A stretch of DNA of 21,409 nt from an uncultured Bacilli bacterium (GCA_947625365.1 CANQNZ010000011.1:1-21409); one strand, 5' to 3'; counted from the stretch's first letter, positions 7,525-16,192 are shown. The notes: generated from the letters alone by a model not told the origin. Numbers and translations: made by a program.

Positions 7525-8118
7525 TTAAAATTTTATTTCCGTATGACTACCATCAGTATATTCATCCCCTAGCATGCTGGTTTTAAAGCCGCCATCACCC
7601 GTAGCTACTGTCAAACTATCCTCATCTTTTACCTCTTCATATTTTTCAGGATTAATAAAATGTAATAGCTTTTTAATATTTCTAACTAAAGTGCTAACTC
7701 CTACAGCATCAAAGGCAAAAGCTAAAAGAGCTAATATAAAACTAGGCTGAGTATTTTGCCAATATATATCTTTATAATCAGAAGGATTATAAGATATAGT
7801 GATGACCTCTCCCACCTGTTTATCTACCATAAGGGCTCTATCATAAGTATAATTTTGACCTGCAATATTATATGCTAAAGTAAAGATATCTACTTCTCCA
7901 TCTTCCTCTTTAGCTATAATTGTTGCTTGCGCCTGAGGATAATCTTTCGTTTTTAAATATTGCCCACAAGATAATATAGTCATAAGTGTTAAAATAATTC
8001 CCACAATACTAATTATAGTACTATAAATTATTCCGCTAATATGCGCAAGAGGACCATTAATTACTACACTAGAAGTAGTAGTAACATTTCCCTCATGCCT
8101 AACATTAGTTATTTGCAT
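7525..8118 (-). CDS. Two-pass membrane protein with DUF3592-like extracytoplasmic domain
   Basis: Two hydrophobic segments (about residues 30-50 and 125-145 from the chosen start) flank a soluble stretch. Its pattern (YPQAQATIIAKEEDGEVDIFTLAYNI, quoted as YPQAQATIIAKEEDG plus a beta region ending VGEVITISYNPSDYKD) resembles DUF3592, a family of unknown function. A 14-bp overlap with the upstream flippase-like gene suggests translational coupling. I chose ATG at 8118, because AAGGTGAG is correctly spaced for it; the GTG three codons earlier lies inside that ribosome site. The C-terminal ~40 residues are acidic and soluble. Role unknown; the neighbourhood suggests envelope function. Confidence 0.7.
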   Translation of the reverse strand: MQITNVRHEGNVTTTSSVVINGPLAHISGIIYSTIISIVGIILTLMTILSCGQYLKTKDYPQAQATIIAKEEDGEVDIFTLAYNIAGQNYTYDRALMVDKQVGEVITISYNPSDYKDIYWQNTQPSFILALLAFAFDAVGVSTLVRNIKKLLHFINPEKYEEVKDEDSLTVATGDGGFKTSMLGDEYTDGSHTEIKF

Positions 8119-9187
8119 ACTTCTCACCTTTTGTTTTACCCTTCTTCTTTACTTTATCAAAAATTATAAATCCGAAAATTAATATCGCACTTAAAAAGAC
8201 AAAAAGATAAAAACTAATTCCGCGGGATAAAATCATGGCACTACCTAATAATGAAGCAGGAAATAACAATTTAAAAATTATCATAAAACTGCCTTCACTT
8301 GCACCCATAGCTCCAGGTAAAGGTAAAGAAGCGACCGAAATATATAAAACCGCCTGCAATAAAATAAAGGTAAATATTGAATACTCATTTAAGTTAAAGG
8401 CTTTATAGACAAAAAATGGAATACTATGGTATAAACTAAGCTGTATTAAAGTCGTTAAAAATATTTTAATAATCATTAATTTATTACCTTTTAAATATAT
8501 AGCACAGTCATGATATTCTTCTAGAGAATTTAAAGCTTTCTGCTTTATATTACTAGCTGATTTAATATGTAATTTAGTAAGTAAATTACATATCCAATTA
8601 ATTAATTTTAAAGCTAATTTCTTAGAGAAAATCATAATTATTAAAAATCCTTGAATAACTATATTAATAGTAATTCCTAGAAACATTAAATATTTAATAT
8701 TACCTATATTATGTAATAATATATCATAATTAAAAGCAAAACCTATTAATGCTAAGACTAAAGTCATAAATTGAAAACTTAACAGTTGAATTAATAAAGC
8801 TAAAGCACTATGAGAAATAGAAACTTTATCTTTATTCATAAAATAAAGTTGCATTGGTTGCCCACCAGTTGAAGAAGGGGTTATCGAAGAAAAGAAAAAA
8901 CCAACTAAACTATATTTAAAAGTCTGTACTAAAGATACTTTATCTTTTAAATTATGAAGTATTCTATATATATTTACTCCCTCACAAAATATATAAAGAA
9001 ACATTACTAAAATAGCTAATAATAAATATATTTTATTAGCATTATGAACATTATTCATTATTTCATGAATATCATTATTTTTAAATATTAGCCAAAAAGT
9101 TAAAAATGCTATACCTATAAACAATAAAACATTAAAAATCTTTTTGCCTAAATTCTTTTTATTATTTTTTGTTTTCAAGATTATCAT
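8105..9187 (-). CDS. YbhN/AglD-type flippase-like integral membrane protein (LPG_synthase_TM family)
   Basis: This 360-residue polytopic protein has about eight hydrophobic segments and the signatures of the MprF N-terminal / UPF0104 family. These are SITPSSTGGQPMQLYFM with a following helix, and PLPGAMGASEGSFMIIF near the C-terminus. Family members include the flippase half of MprF, which moves aminoacylated phosphatidylglycerol across the membrane, and AglD-like glycolipid proteins. No C-terminal synthase domain is present, so this is a stand-alone transporter-like domain. The substrate is unknown. It is followed by an overlapping small membrane gene and preceded (7 bp) by another, forming a three-gene envelope operon. 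Its ribosome site (AAGAAAG) is weak. Confidence 0.85.
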   Translation of the reverse strand: MIILKTKNNKKNLGKKIFNVLLFIGIAFLTFWLIFKNNDIHEIMNNVHNANKIYLLLAILVMFLYIFCEGVNIYRILHNLKDKVSLVQTFKYSLVGFFFSSITPSSTGGQPMQLYFMNKDKVSISHSALALLIQLLSFQFMTLVLALIGFAFNYDILLHNIGNIKYLMFLGITINIVIQGFLIIMIFSKKLALKLINWICNLLTKLHIKSASNIKQKALNSLEEYHDCAIYLKGNKLMIIKIFLTTLIQLSLYHSIPFFVYKAFNLNEYSIFTFILLQAVLYISVASLPLPGAMGASEGSFMIIFKLLFPASLLGSAMILSRGISFYLFVFLSAILIFGFIIFDKVKKKGKTKGEKYANN

Positions 9188-9193
9188 TCTTTC

Positions 9194-9712
9194 TTATTTT
9201 ATAATCATTGTTTTATATTTATATTTTTTTAAAGCTTCTAATATTTTTTCTTTGGTATTAATATCAAAATAAAAGTAACAAGGCGTATCTGTTAAAATAG
9301 TAACAGTATGCTTTTTAATAACTAAAGCTTGCAATTTTTCTTTAGCAAAATTTACTTTAATATTATATACTGAAGTATAAGTTAAACCATTATCATCTAA
9401 AATAATCGTATTTTTAAATTTCTGTTTATGACGAAAGGTAAATACAAATAGAAAGTTAAATATTATAATAAATAGAAAAATTATATCTATTAAAGCAAGA
9501 AGACTAGCAAATAACCACCAGAACATATCTTTTGTCAAAGTTAATAAAAAACTAATTATTAATATAGCAAGGCAGGCTATAAGAATTTCGGTATAATAAT
9601 TTAAACGATTAGGTTTTTTCTTTTTTAAAATACTTTGACGATGCACAGCTACTCCTTTGCTTTCGGAGTAACAGTTAAAATAATTTTGGGATATATCACA
9701 ACTTATTTTCAT
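9194..9712 (-). CDS. Two-pass membrane protein of unknown function, PH-like/YcxB-like tail
   Basis: Residues ~40-62 and ~66-92 form two adjacent hydrophobic helices after a basic stretch (KKKKPNR). The C-terminal ~70 residues (NTIILDDNGLTYTS, LQALVIKKHTVTIL, FYFDINTKEKILEALK) have the beta-then-helix pattern of YcxB-like or bacterial PH domains. That resemblance is weak and I would not name a family. It begins the operon with the flippase-like gene, with GAGGT upstream of the ATG and a TATAAT about 50 bases upstream. Function unknown. Confidence 0.65.
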   Translation of the reverse strand: MKISCDISQNYFNCYSESKGVAVHRQSILKKKKPNRLNYYTEILIACLAILIISFLLTLTKDMFWWLFASLLALIDIIFLFIIIFNFLFVFTFRHKQKFKNTIILDDNGLTYTSVYNIKVNFAKEKLQALVIKKHTVTILTDTPCYFYFDINTKEKILEALKKYKYKTMIIK

Positions 9713-9760
9713 AACTTTCTACCTCATATATTACAATTTTATTTTATCTCAAATGTTTAG

Positions 9761-9766
9761 ATTATA
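9761..9766 (-). promoter_or_regulatory. Probable -10 box for the 9712-7525 operon
   Basis: A perfect TATAAT on the minus strand, about 49 bases before the ATG at 9712. The best -35 candidate (ATGTCA) has a 19-bp spacer and is weak, so this rests mainly on the -10 and its position between the terminator at 9811-9836 and the gene. Confidence 0.4.
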
Positions 9767-9810
9767 CAATAATTCTTCTTATTTTTGACATTTCTTTTTG
9801 GAATATAACA

Positions 9811-9836
9811 AAAAAGAGTAAGAATACTCACTCTTT
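9811..9836 (-). terminator. Rho-independent terminator after the sortase-anchored protein gene
   Basis: A 10-bp stem (9836-9827 with 9822-9813, one G-U) closes a 4-base loop. It is followed by TTTTT on the minus strand, 25 bases after the stop codon. Confidence 0.88.
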
Positions 9837-9861
9837 GTCAATTACTTTTAGTATTTTAAAA

Positions 9862-11199
9862 TTATATTTTATGAAATAATCTTCTTTTAACTAAGTAACT
9901 AATTCCTCCAGCACTAATTGTTAATAGTATTGCTAAAGGTATGATTTTATCTGATGTATTAGGATTTGAAGCATCAGCTACATTTTTTTCAGGAGCGGCT
10001 TTGCTATCATTATAAGCTAAAGCATAAGTTGAGAAACTATCTGTTGAAAAAGTTAAAGTTTTACCATCAGCAGATAAAGTTGGGTTTATTATATCAATTG
10101 TTCCATCATGATTTCTAATAATATAATATTGTCTATTATATCCTTTAGCTACTGCTGGTAAATCAGTAGGTATTTCTACGCTAAAATCTAATGGTTTAGT
10201 TAATTTTTTAATATAATCTAAATGATGATTAGCGCTATCTTTTACATCAATACTAATATCTAAATATTTAACAATTTTAGCATTTTCTATTTTCTTAGAA
10301 ACCTCTTCTTTAATTTTTTCATCTTCTTTTTTATTTTCATGTACTTCTACACTTATATTTACATTATCACCATATCTATCACCAAATTCTTCTTTTAAAG
10401 AATCTTTTAAAATTTGGTCATAATTTTTACTTTCAACCTTAACTGTAGTATCAGGCGTACTACTAGGTGTAGTTGTACTGCTACTTGTACTTTCTTGTTT
10501 AGAAATTACTTCTACTTTAGCAGCTTTTACATTACAGAACCATAACCATCTCATGGTAGTTTTATCGGTAACTTTCTTAATATCTCCACTTACTGGAAAT
10601 GTCGTCTCAAGGTCAAATTGCTTTTTACCTTCTACTTTTCCTTCTTCATTAGTTAATGTAAATGTAACATCTGTATTATCACCATTTTTTTTAATATTCC
10701 AAGAATATTTATATATTCCACTTTTGGTAATTGTGGCAACTTCTCCTACACCATTTACTTCAACTTTAATATGTGTTCCGTCAATATTTTGAGTTTTAAC
10801 GTTTACTTCATTAACATAACCAAAATGTTTATCGTATTTTTCATCTTTAAGAGATAAAGATATTTCAAATAATTCTCCATATGTTAATTTATCTGTGCCT
10901 AAGGCAATAGATAGTTCTTCATTGATACCATCTTTTACCGTACTTCCATCTCCTGTAACATAAGGACCATATTGCATACCATTTTCTTCGGCACTTCCTG
11001 TTATTATTGTGGTAGTGGAACCCTCCGCTGTTTTAGTTCCAACCGTTTTTCCACTTAAATTATCTTTCTGTTCTTCTTGAGTATCTGTAGGCATTGTTGT
11101 CTGCCAATCATCTGTCTTATAATTCGTTAACGCTTTTACTGGAGTTGCTATTCCCATTAAAAGCGCTATAGCTAAAAAGCTCCCTAAAAATTTCTTCAT
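9862..11199 (-). CDS. Secreted, sortase-anchored surface protein (NPNTSD sorting signal)
   Basis: The 445 residues begin with a signal peptide (MKKFLGSFLAIALLMGIATPVKA, cleavage expected after the ALT/VKA region near 23). A sortase signal ends the protein: NPNTSD, a ~20-residue hydrophobic stretch and the basic tail KRRLFHK. NPNTSD departs from LPXTG, so a dedicated or relaxed sortase is implied; none is in the window. Residues ~90-225 look like a beta-rich domain. Residues ~228-255 are a Ser/Thr linker. The segment before the anchor (AKGYNRQYYIIRNHDGTIDI to FSTYALAY) resembles the last domain of many Gram-positive wall proteins. GGAAGG precedes the ATG. Two promoters lie upstream. Function is unknown beyond being at the cell surface. 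Confidence 0.8.
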   Translation of the reverse strand: MKKFLGSFLAIALLMGIATPVKALTNYKTDDWQTTMPTDTQEEQKDNLSGKTVGTKTAEGSTTTIITGSAEENGMQYGPYVTGDGSTVKDGINEELSIALGTDKLTYGELFEISLSLKDEKYDKHFGYVNEVNVKTQNIDGTHIKVEVNGVGEVATITKSGIYKYSWNIKKNGDNTDVTFTLTNEEGKVEGKKQFDLETTFPVSGDIKKVTDKTTMRWLWFCNVKAAKVEVISKQESTSSSTTTPSSTPDTTVKVESKNYDQILKDSLKEEFGDRYGDNVNISVEVHENKKEDEKIKEEVSKKIENAKIVKYLDISIDVKDSANHHLDYIKKLTKPLDFSVEIPTDLPAVAKGYNRQYYIIRNHDGTIDIINPTLSADGKTLTFSTDSFSTYALAYNDSKAAPEKNVADASNPNTSDKIIPLAILLTISAGGISYLVKRRLFHKI

Positions 11200-11222
11200 A
11201 ATTTTCCTTCCTCTCTATTATT

Positions 11223-11252
11223 AGCATATACCTTCTCTCAACAACTTGTCAA
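11223..11252 (-). promoter_or_regulatory. Proximal promoter of the sortase-anchored protein gene
   Basis: A perfect TTGACA (11252-11247), an 18-bp spacer and TATGCT (11228-11223). The expected transcription start leaves a leader of about 16 bases that contains the ribosome site. Confidence 0.55.
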
Positions 11253-11274
11253 CTATAATGTAGTAGAAACGTGA

Positions 11275-11302
11275 ATTTTACAATATTTGACATCTTTGAC
11301 AA
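11275..11302 (-). promoter_or_regulatory. Distal promoter with three phased TGT(C/A)AAA repeats
   Basis: TTGTCA (11302-11297), a 16-bp spacer and TAAAAT (11280-11275). The same stretch contains three near-direct repeats, TGTCAAA, TGTCAAA and TGTAAAA, starting 9 and 10 bp apart. That spacing could form a response-regulator site overlapping the promoter. Binding is inference. Confidence 0.4.
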
Positions 11303-11311
11303 TAGAGCTTT

Positions 11312-11339
11312 AAAAAAACTACTATAAAAGTAGTAGTTT
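11312..11339 (-). terminator. Rho-independent terminator after the DUF362 gene
   Basis: A perfect 9-bp stem AAACTACTA / TAGTAGTTT (11339-11331 with 11324-11316) with a 6-base loop, followed by TTTT. The stem includes bases of the stop codon. Confidence 0.88.
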
Positions 11340-12219
11340 AATCTAAATTAATTAGTTCATAATCTCTAGAGCCAACACCTAAGTCATACGCTGCTTCTAT
11401 AGTGTGTATCCCTTCCCTAGAATTAATTCTTTCTAGTAATACATCTTTACCTGGGTCATTAGAATTAGTAACTAAATCAATACATGCTTGGTCAATAGCA
11501 ACAGGGTCAGTTGAAGCTAAAATACCAATATCTTTCATACATGGGTCTTTAGCTACAGCACAGCAATCACAATCAACAGACATATTACACATAATATTTA
11601 TATAAACAATATTATCTTTAAAGTAATTTACTACAGAACTTGCCGCATCGGCCATAGACTCTAAAAATTTTTTTTGGTCGGCTCTAAACATATCTTCATA
11701 AGAAGCATTTTCCACGCCAGTGCAATGAATATATCTTTTTCCTTTAGCAGAAGCTACTCCAATTGATAATTGTTTTAAAGCTCCTCCATATCCTCCCATA
11801 GGATGACCTTTAAAATGAGATAAAACTAACATAGAATTATAATTTTCTATATTTTTACCAACATAGTTTTTCTTTATTACTTTACCATTTGGTATTTCTA
11901 AAACTTTATCGGGGCCGGTGGCATCCATAATATCAACGTTAAAATATTTTGTCCATTTATGATTATCCATTAATTTTTGATGTTTTTCGGTTGTATCTCT
12001 TTGCCCGTCATACGCTGTGTTACACTCAACTACTGTACCATCCACATAATCTATCATCGGTTTTAAAAATTCAGGACGTAAATAGTTTTGATTTCCTTCT
12101 TCGCCGGAATGAACTTTCACAGCCACTTTGCCTGGTAAACTCTTACCTAGCTTTTGATAAATTTTAACTACTGCTTCAGGTGTTAACTCTTTTGTAAAAT
12201 ATACTTTTGGTTTTTCCAT
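11338..12219 (-). CDS. DUF362-family protein
   Basis: A cytoplasmic protein of about 293 residues matching DUF362. Seen are VKVHSGEEGNQNYLRPEF, VVECNTAYDGQRDTTE, the glycine segment GHPMGGYGGALKQLSIGVAS, a Cys cluster CDCCAVAKDPC and ASTDPVAIDQACIDL. Some family members carry an added 4Fe-4S ferredoxin domain; this one does not, although the Cys-rich loop could bind metal. The biochemical role is not established. I chose the ATG at 12219, with AGGAG ten bases upstream; the earlier GTG at 12228 sits too close to that site. It follows the PepSY gene by 36 bases and shares its transcript; a terminator follows. Confidence 0.82.
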   Translation of the reverse strand: MEKPKVYFTKELTPEAVVKIYQKLGKSLPGKVAVKVHSGEEGNQNYLRPEFLKPMIDYVDGTVVECNTAYDGQRDTTEKHQKLMDNHKWTKYFNVDIMDATGPDKVLEIPNGKVIKKNYVGKNIENYNSMLVLSHFKGHPMGGYGGALKQLSIGVASAKGKRYIHCTGVENASYEDMFRADQKKFLESMADAASSVVNYFKDNIVYINIMCNMSVDCDCCAVAKDPCMKDIGILASTDPVAIDQACIDLVTNSNDPGKDVLLERINSREGIHTIEAAYDLGVGSRDYELINLD

Positions 12220-12255
12220 TTTTATCACTCTCCTATATTATTATAATAAAACAAT

Positions 12256-12822
12256 TTAATCGCGAGGTTCTGTTTTTTTACTTATAATATTTTTACTAAA
12301 ACCATCTATTTTATAATCATATTCCAAATGATTAATTTCAAAATCCACTTCATAAATAGCTTTACCATTTTCTAAATCTAAATCAACATCTACAAAATTT
12401 ACTTCGCTACTAGTAAACCCAGCATCAGTTAAAGCAATATTTTTAGCTTCTTCGGTAGTAATTTTAGTGCTACTATTAGTATCGCTTGTTTGATTATTTG
12501 TATAACTGTTATTTTCATTATTTTGATTATAATTACTATAAATTACTTTACCAGTTTTAGCATCAATTTCATAATTATATTCTACTCTATTATAATAAAA
12601 TTCTACATCATACTTTTTAGTTCCTTCTTCTAAGTCTAAATCAATTTCTTTAAAAGAAATATCATCTTTATTAAGTTTAGTATCACTAATAACTATTTCT
12701 TTAACTTGCTCTTTCGAAATAAAAGCATTTTTTAGATAAATAAAATATCCCAAAGCACCTAAAATTGCCAGTAAGAAAATTCCCCCGATTATAAATAAAA
12801 TCATTTTTTGACTTTTCTTCAT
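12256..12822 (-). CDS. Membrane-anchored protein with two PepSY domains
   Basis: The 188 residues start with a membrane segment (about 8-29) and then two PepSY repeats. The first is at about 34-95 (SKEQVKEIVISD, DDISFKEIDLDLEEG, YDVEFYYNRVEYNYEIDAKTGKV). The second is at about 117-182 (TTEEAKNIALTD, SEVNFVDVDLDLENG, YEVDFEINHLEYDYKID). They are joined by an Asn/Ser-rich linker (residues ~97-117). PepSY domains are extracytoplasmic and often act as protease inhibitors or propeptide-like modules; the target here is unknown. AAGGTGAGGG precedes the ATG. Its own promoter is seen at 12847-12875. Confidence 0.85.
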   Translation of the reverse strand: MKKSQKMILFIIGGIFLLAILGALGYFIYLKNAFISKEQVKEIVISDTKLNKDDISFKEIDLDLEEGTKKYDVEFYYNRVEYNYEIDAKTGKVIYSNYNQNNENNSYTNNQTSDTNSSTKITTEEAKNIALTDAGFTSSEVNFVDVDLDLENGKAIYEVDFEINHLEYDYKIDGFSKNIISKKTEPRD

Positions 12823-12846
12823 TATTCCCTCACCTTATCTATTTAT

Positions 12847-12875
12847 ATAATATAAAACTTTAACTTATAATTCAA
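12847..12875 (-). promoter_or_regulatory. Promoter of the PepSY-DUF362 operon
   Basis: TTGAAT (12875-12870), a 17-bp spacer and TATTAT (12852-12847) on the minus strand, about 25 bases before the ATG at 12822. Confidence 0.5.
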
Positions 12876-12882
12876 TATATAA

Positions 12883-13704
12883 TTAATCTTCATAATTATC
12901 TAAAAAGCTTTCATACTTCCCATCTTTTTTTACCCCTAAAACACAATTTAAATTAATATTATCTAGGGCTTTAAAAATATTATAATCAATATCTTCATAA
13001 ACATCGCGCAGTTTATTAATAAGATTTTTTATTTCTTTTCGTTTACTTGTATCATCACCATCTTTTTTCTCCGTAACTTTACAAGCACAATTTAAAAAAG
13101 TCAAATTATTACTTTTAGCCCAAGTGATTATAGCTTGCTCTTTTACTAAATAAAGAGGTCTTATAAGTTGCATACCGGCGAAGTTATCACTATGTAATTT
13201 CGGCATCATAGTTTTAACCTCGGCCCCATAAAACATTGAAAGCAAAGTAGTTTCAATTACATCATCAAAATGATGTCCTAAAGCAATTTTATTGCATCCC
13301 ATTTCTTTAGCTTCGTTGTATAAATAGCCACGGCGCATGCGGGCACATAAATAGCATGGGCTTTTACTAGCGATTTTATCAACAACTGTAAAAATATCAC
13401 TTTTAAATATCTTAATAGGAATATTTAAAAGTTTAGCATTAGCTTTAATTAAATTAATATTTTCGGTTTTATACCCAGGGTCCATCACTACAAAATAAAC
13501 TTCAAAATTTATTTTGCCATGTTTTTTTATTTCTTGCATACATTTAGCCAGTAAGAAAGAGTCTTTTCCGCCACTTAAGCAAACCATGATTTTATCATTT
13601 TCTTTTATTAACTGATAATCATTAACTGCTTTAATAAATTTACTCCATATTTCTTTACGATATTTTTTAATAATACTTCTTTCAATTTCTTGATATCTTT
13701 CCAT
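12883..13704 (-). CDS. TtcA-like tRNA thiolation (2-thiocytidine) ATPase
   Basis: This PP-loop ATPase family transfers sulfur to tRNA (s2C32 for TtcA), using an Fe-S cluster. The 273 residues carry the PP-loop SGGKDS (44-49), the CxxC motif CYLCARMRRG (Cys117/120), GHHFDDVIET (143-152), and a late cysteine motif NCAC (206/208) that fits the cluster ligand pattern. Length and order match TtcA. AGGAG precedes the ATG. It follows copA by 14 bases and is probably on the same transcript; why a thiolase follows a copper pump is not known, though Fe-S enzymes are copper targets. A TtcA-related Firmicutes paralogue with a different position specificity is possible. Confidence 0.85.
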   Translation of the reverse strand: MERYQEIERSIIKKYRKEIWSKFIKAVNDYQLIKENDKIMVCLSGGKDSFLLAKCMQEIKKHGKINFEVYFVVMDPGYKTENINLIKANAKLLNIPIKIFKSDIFTVVDKIASKSPCYLCARMRRGYLYNEAKEMGCNKIALGHHFDDVIETTLLSMFYGAEVKTMMPKLHSDNFAGMQLIRPLYLVKEQAIITWAKSNNLTFLNCACKVTEKKDGDDTSKRKEIKNLINKLRDVYEDIDYNIFKALDNINLNCVLGVKKDGKYESFLDNYED

Positions 13705-13718
13705 GTTTAACTCCTAAT

Positions 13719-15890
13719 TTATTTTCTTAATCTTAAAGCATTAAAAACCACACATAAACTTGATAGCATCATGGCTGCACTAGCTAACATAGGATTAATA
13801 GTCAAACCAAATTTAGCAAATAACCCTAAAGCAATAGGTATCATTAAGATATTATAGAAAAAAGCCCAGAATAAATTTTGTTTAATATTTTTTAAAGTTC
13901 TTTTACCAATTACTAAAAAATCTAAAATGCTTTGAAGATTATCATTAGTTAAAATAACACTGGCTGAATTGCTAGCAATATCAGTACCGTTTTTAAAACT
14001 AATACCAATATCCGCAGTCATTAAGGCTGGAGCATCATTTATTCCATCCCCAACCATAGCGACTTTTTGCCCTTTTTCTTTTAGCATTTCTATATACTTT
14101 GTTTTATCTTTAGGTAAGCAGTTTGCTACAATATTAGTAATTCCTAACTCTTTACCAATAATATGTGCTGTAATATCATTATCTCCTGTTAACATTATTA
14201 CATTTATATTTTGCTTTTGAAGATTTTCCATAGTCTTTTTAGCTTCCGGGCGGGGCGTATCTTTAACTCCTATTAAACCAATAATCTTATCATTTTCTTT
14301 AACATAAATAATACTACATCCCTTATTTAAAAGTTCTTCTTCATTTTTTAAATAAGGATTTTTTTTATCTTCTAAAATTTTTTTATTACCTAATAAATAA
14401 TTCTTACTTTTTATTTTTCCCTTTATTCCTATTCCTGCTATTTCATTATAATCCGTAACTTTAAGAGTCTTTGTTTTATAAAAAGCTAAAGCTTTAGAAA
14501 TAGGATGAATAGAGCTTGCTTCTAAATTACTAACTATATTTAATAACTCTTCATCAGTATAATTAGAATAATTATATAACTTATTAACTGTTAATTTACC
14601 TTGCGTTAATGTTCCTGTTTTGTCTAAAACTATAGTATCAATTAAAGAAGCAGTTTCTAATGTTTCACTAGCTTTAATTAAAATTCCTTTTTTTAAAGCA
14701 TTACCAATTGATACTACAATAGCAAGCGGCGTTGCAAGTCCTAAAGCACATGGACAAGCAACTAATAAAACGGTAACCATGCGAATAATAGCAATATCAA
14801 AGGAAGAAAAAATTAGATTTAAAACAAAAGCTAAAACAGCAAGGGCCATAATAATTGGAACAAAATAAGAACTTACCTTATCGGCTAAAGTTGATATAGG
14901 CATTTTAGAATTACTTGCTTCTAATACTAAATGAACCATTTCCGATATCGTTGATTTAGGGCCAATCTTTTCAGCTTTATATAAAACGACTCCATCATAA
15001 TTAATTGAACCAGCTACAATTTTTTGTCCTTTTTCTTTCTTTTTAGGTGCTGACTCCCCTGTTATAAATGACTCATCAAAATGAGCAGAGCCTTTAATAA
15101 TTTGACCGTCCACAGCTACTTTCATTCCGGGCTTAACTATTAAAATATCACCGATTTTAACTTCATCAATTGTAATTTTTTCTTCTTTTTGTCCATTTTT
15201 TCTTAAAGCAAATTCTGGAGTTACCCTAACCAAATCTTTAATTGCTTCTTTTGTTTTAGCTTTACTATTTTTATCAATATATCTTCCTAATTTAATAAAT
15301 AAAATTATCATACAAACTGCTTCAAAATAAAGACTTGCTGTTAAAGATGTATGGCCTAAAAAAACTAAAATTAAGTTTACTAGACTATAACCAAAACTAA
15401 CTATAACGCCCAAAGCTACTAAAGTGTCCATATTAGGAGATTTATGCCTTAAGTTTTTAATACCATTTATAATTATATCTTTTCCATATATTAAATAGAT
15501 AATACTAAATAAGCATAAAACAAGGCCATAACTTTTAGGATGCATTTTGCTATCCAAAAAAGCGATGCTAGGTAATTTTAACATATGACCCATAGAGATA
15601 TACATAATTAGAAACATTAAAATCCCTAATAAAATCAAATAAATAACACTATAATCTTTTTTATTTTCTTCCTTTTCATCATAAACACCAGCATATTTAT
15701 AACCAGAGGAGTTAATATAATCTTCTAATATATTTAAATTTATATCATCTTCATAATAAATTAAAGCCTGCGCTAAGACTAAATTTACCGAAGCGGAAAT
15801 AATTCCTTTTTGTTTGTTTAAATGCTTTTCTAAAGCATTAGAACAAGCTGAGCAAGTCATACCTTCAATTTTTAAAATTGTTTTTTGCAC
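13719..15890 (-). CDS. copA: Copper-exporting P1B-type ATPase CopA
   Basis: This cytoplasmic membrane pump couples ATP hydrolysis to Cu(I) export. The 723 residues have one N-terminal heavy-metal domain (GMTCSACS, Cys13/16), then membrane helices. The metal site is CPC (379-381 in VACPCALGLATP). The phosphorylation site is DKTGTLT (Asp423). TGES occurs in the actuator domain, an HP motif in the nucleotide domain (SSIHPIS), GDGINDAPA is the hinge, and the last two helices follow. A single N-terminal HMA is at the shorter end of the Firmicutes range. The start is GTG, two bases after the copZ stop. No missing catalytic residue was seen. Confidence 0.95.
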   Translation of the reverse strand: MQKTILKIEGMTCSACSNALEKHLNKQKGIISASVNLVLAQALIYYEDDINLNILEDYINSSGYKYAGVYDEKEENKKDYSVIYLILLGILMFLIMYISMGHMLKLPSIAFLDSKMHPKSYGLVLCLFSIIYLIYGKDIIINGIKNLRHKSPNMDTLVALGVIVSFGYSLVNLILVFLGHTSLTASLYFEAVCMIILFIKLGRYIDKNSKAKTKEAIKDLVRVTPEFALRKNGQKEEKITIDEVKIGDILIVKPGMKVAVDGQIIKGSAHFDESFITGESAPKKKEKGQKIVAGSINYDGVVLYKAEKIGPKSTISEMVHLVLEASNSKMPISTLADKVSSYFVPIIMALAVLAFVLNLIFSSFDIAIIRMVTVLLVACPCALGLATPLAIVVSIGNALKKGILIKASETLETASLIDTIVLDKTGTLTQGKLTVNKLYNYSNYTDEELLNIVSNLEASSIHPISKALAFYKTKTLKVTDYNEIAGIGIKGKIKSKNYLLGNKKILEDKKNPYLKNEEELLNKGCSIIYVKENDKIIGLIGVKDTPRPEAKKTMENLQKQNINVIMLTGDNDITAHIIGKELGITNIVANCLPKDKTKYIEMLKEKGQKVAMVGDGINDAPALMTADIGISFKNGTDIASNSASVILTNDNLQSILDFLVIGKRTLKNIKQNLFWAFFYNILMIPIALGLFAKFGLTINPMLASAAMMLSSLCVVFNALRLRK

Positions 15891-15892
15891 TT

Positions 15893-16105
15893 TTATTCAT
15901 CTTCCTCTATTTTAAATCCCATATTTTCAATCGTTTTATAAATTAAATCTTTAGAATTTTCTTCTTGAAAGGCAACTTGCACAGTTTCTTTTTGGTAATC
16001 AGCTTTAACTTTTTTAATCCCCTCTATATTTTTTAAAGCATTTTCTAATCTATTTTCACAGCCATGACAAACCATACCTTTAATTTTTAAAGTAATTTTT
16101 TGCAT
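15893..16105 (-). CDS. copZ: Copper chaperone CopZ (single HMA domain)
   Basis: The 70-residue heavy-metal-associated domain carries Cu(I) to CopA. The metal motif is GMVCHGCENRLENAL with Cys13 and Cys16; VCHGC differs from the common TCxxC. AAGGAGAAA precedes the ATG. It is first in the operon, directly after a strong promoter, and copA follows by two bases. A regulator such as CsoR or CopY is not in the window and no clear operator was recognised. Confidence 0.92.
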   Translation of the reverse strand: MQKITLKIKGMVCHGCENRLENALKNIEGIKKVKADYQKETVQVAFQEENSKDLIYKTIENMGFKIEEDE

Positions 16106-16134
16106 AACATTTCTCCTTTATTTAACCTGAAGTT

Positions 16135-16163
16135 ATTATAACAAGTTTTTATTAGAATGTAAA
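16135..16163 (-). promoter_or_regulatory. Strong promoter of the copZ-copA-ttcA-like operon
   Basis: TTTACA (16163-16158), exactly 17 bp, and TATAAT (16140-16135) preceded by TGT (extended -10). A perfect GTTAT-A-ATAAC palindrome overlaps the -10 and could be an operator. That role is inference, and it does not match the CsoR or CopY boxes I know. Confidence 0.75.
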
Positions 16164-16184
16164 AAAAACTTCAAAAAATGAAGT
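16161..16184 (-). terminator. Rho-independent terminator after the MATE-kinase gene
   Basis: A 6-bp stem ACTTCA/TGAAGT (16184-16179 with 16173-16168) with a 5-base loop, followed by seven T on the minus strand. It overlaps the -35 region of the cop promoter by three bases. Confidence 0.72.
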
Positions 16185-16192
16185 AATTTTTA

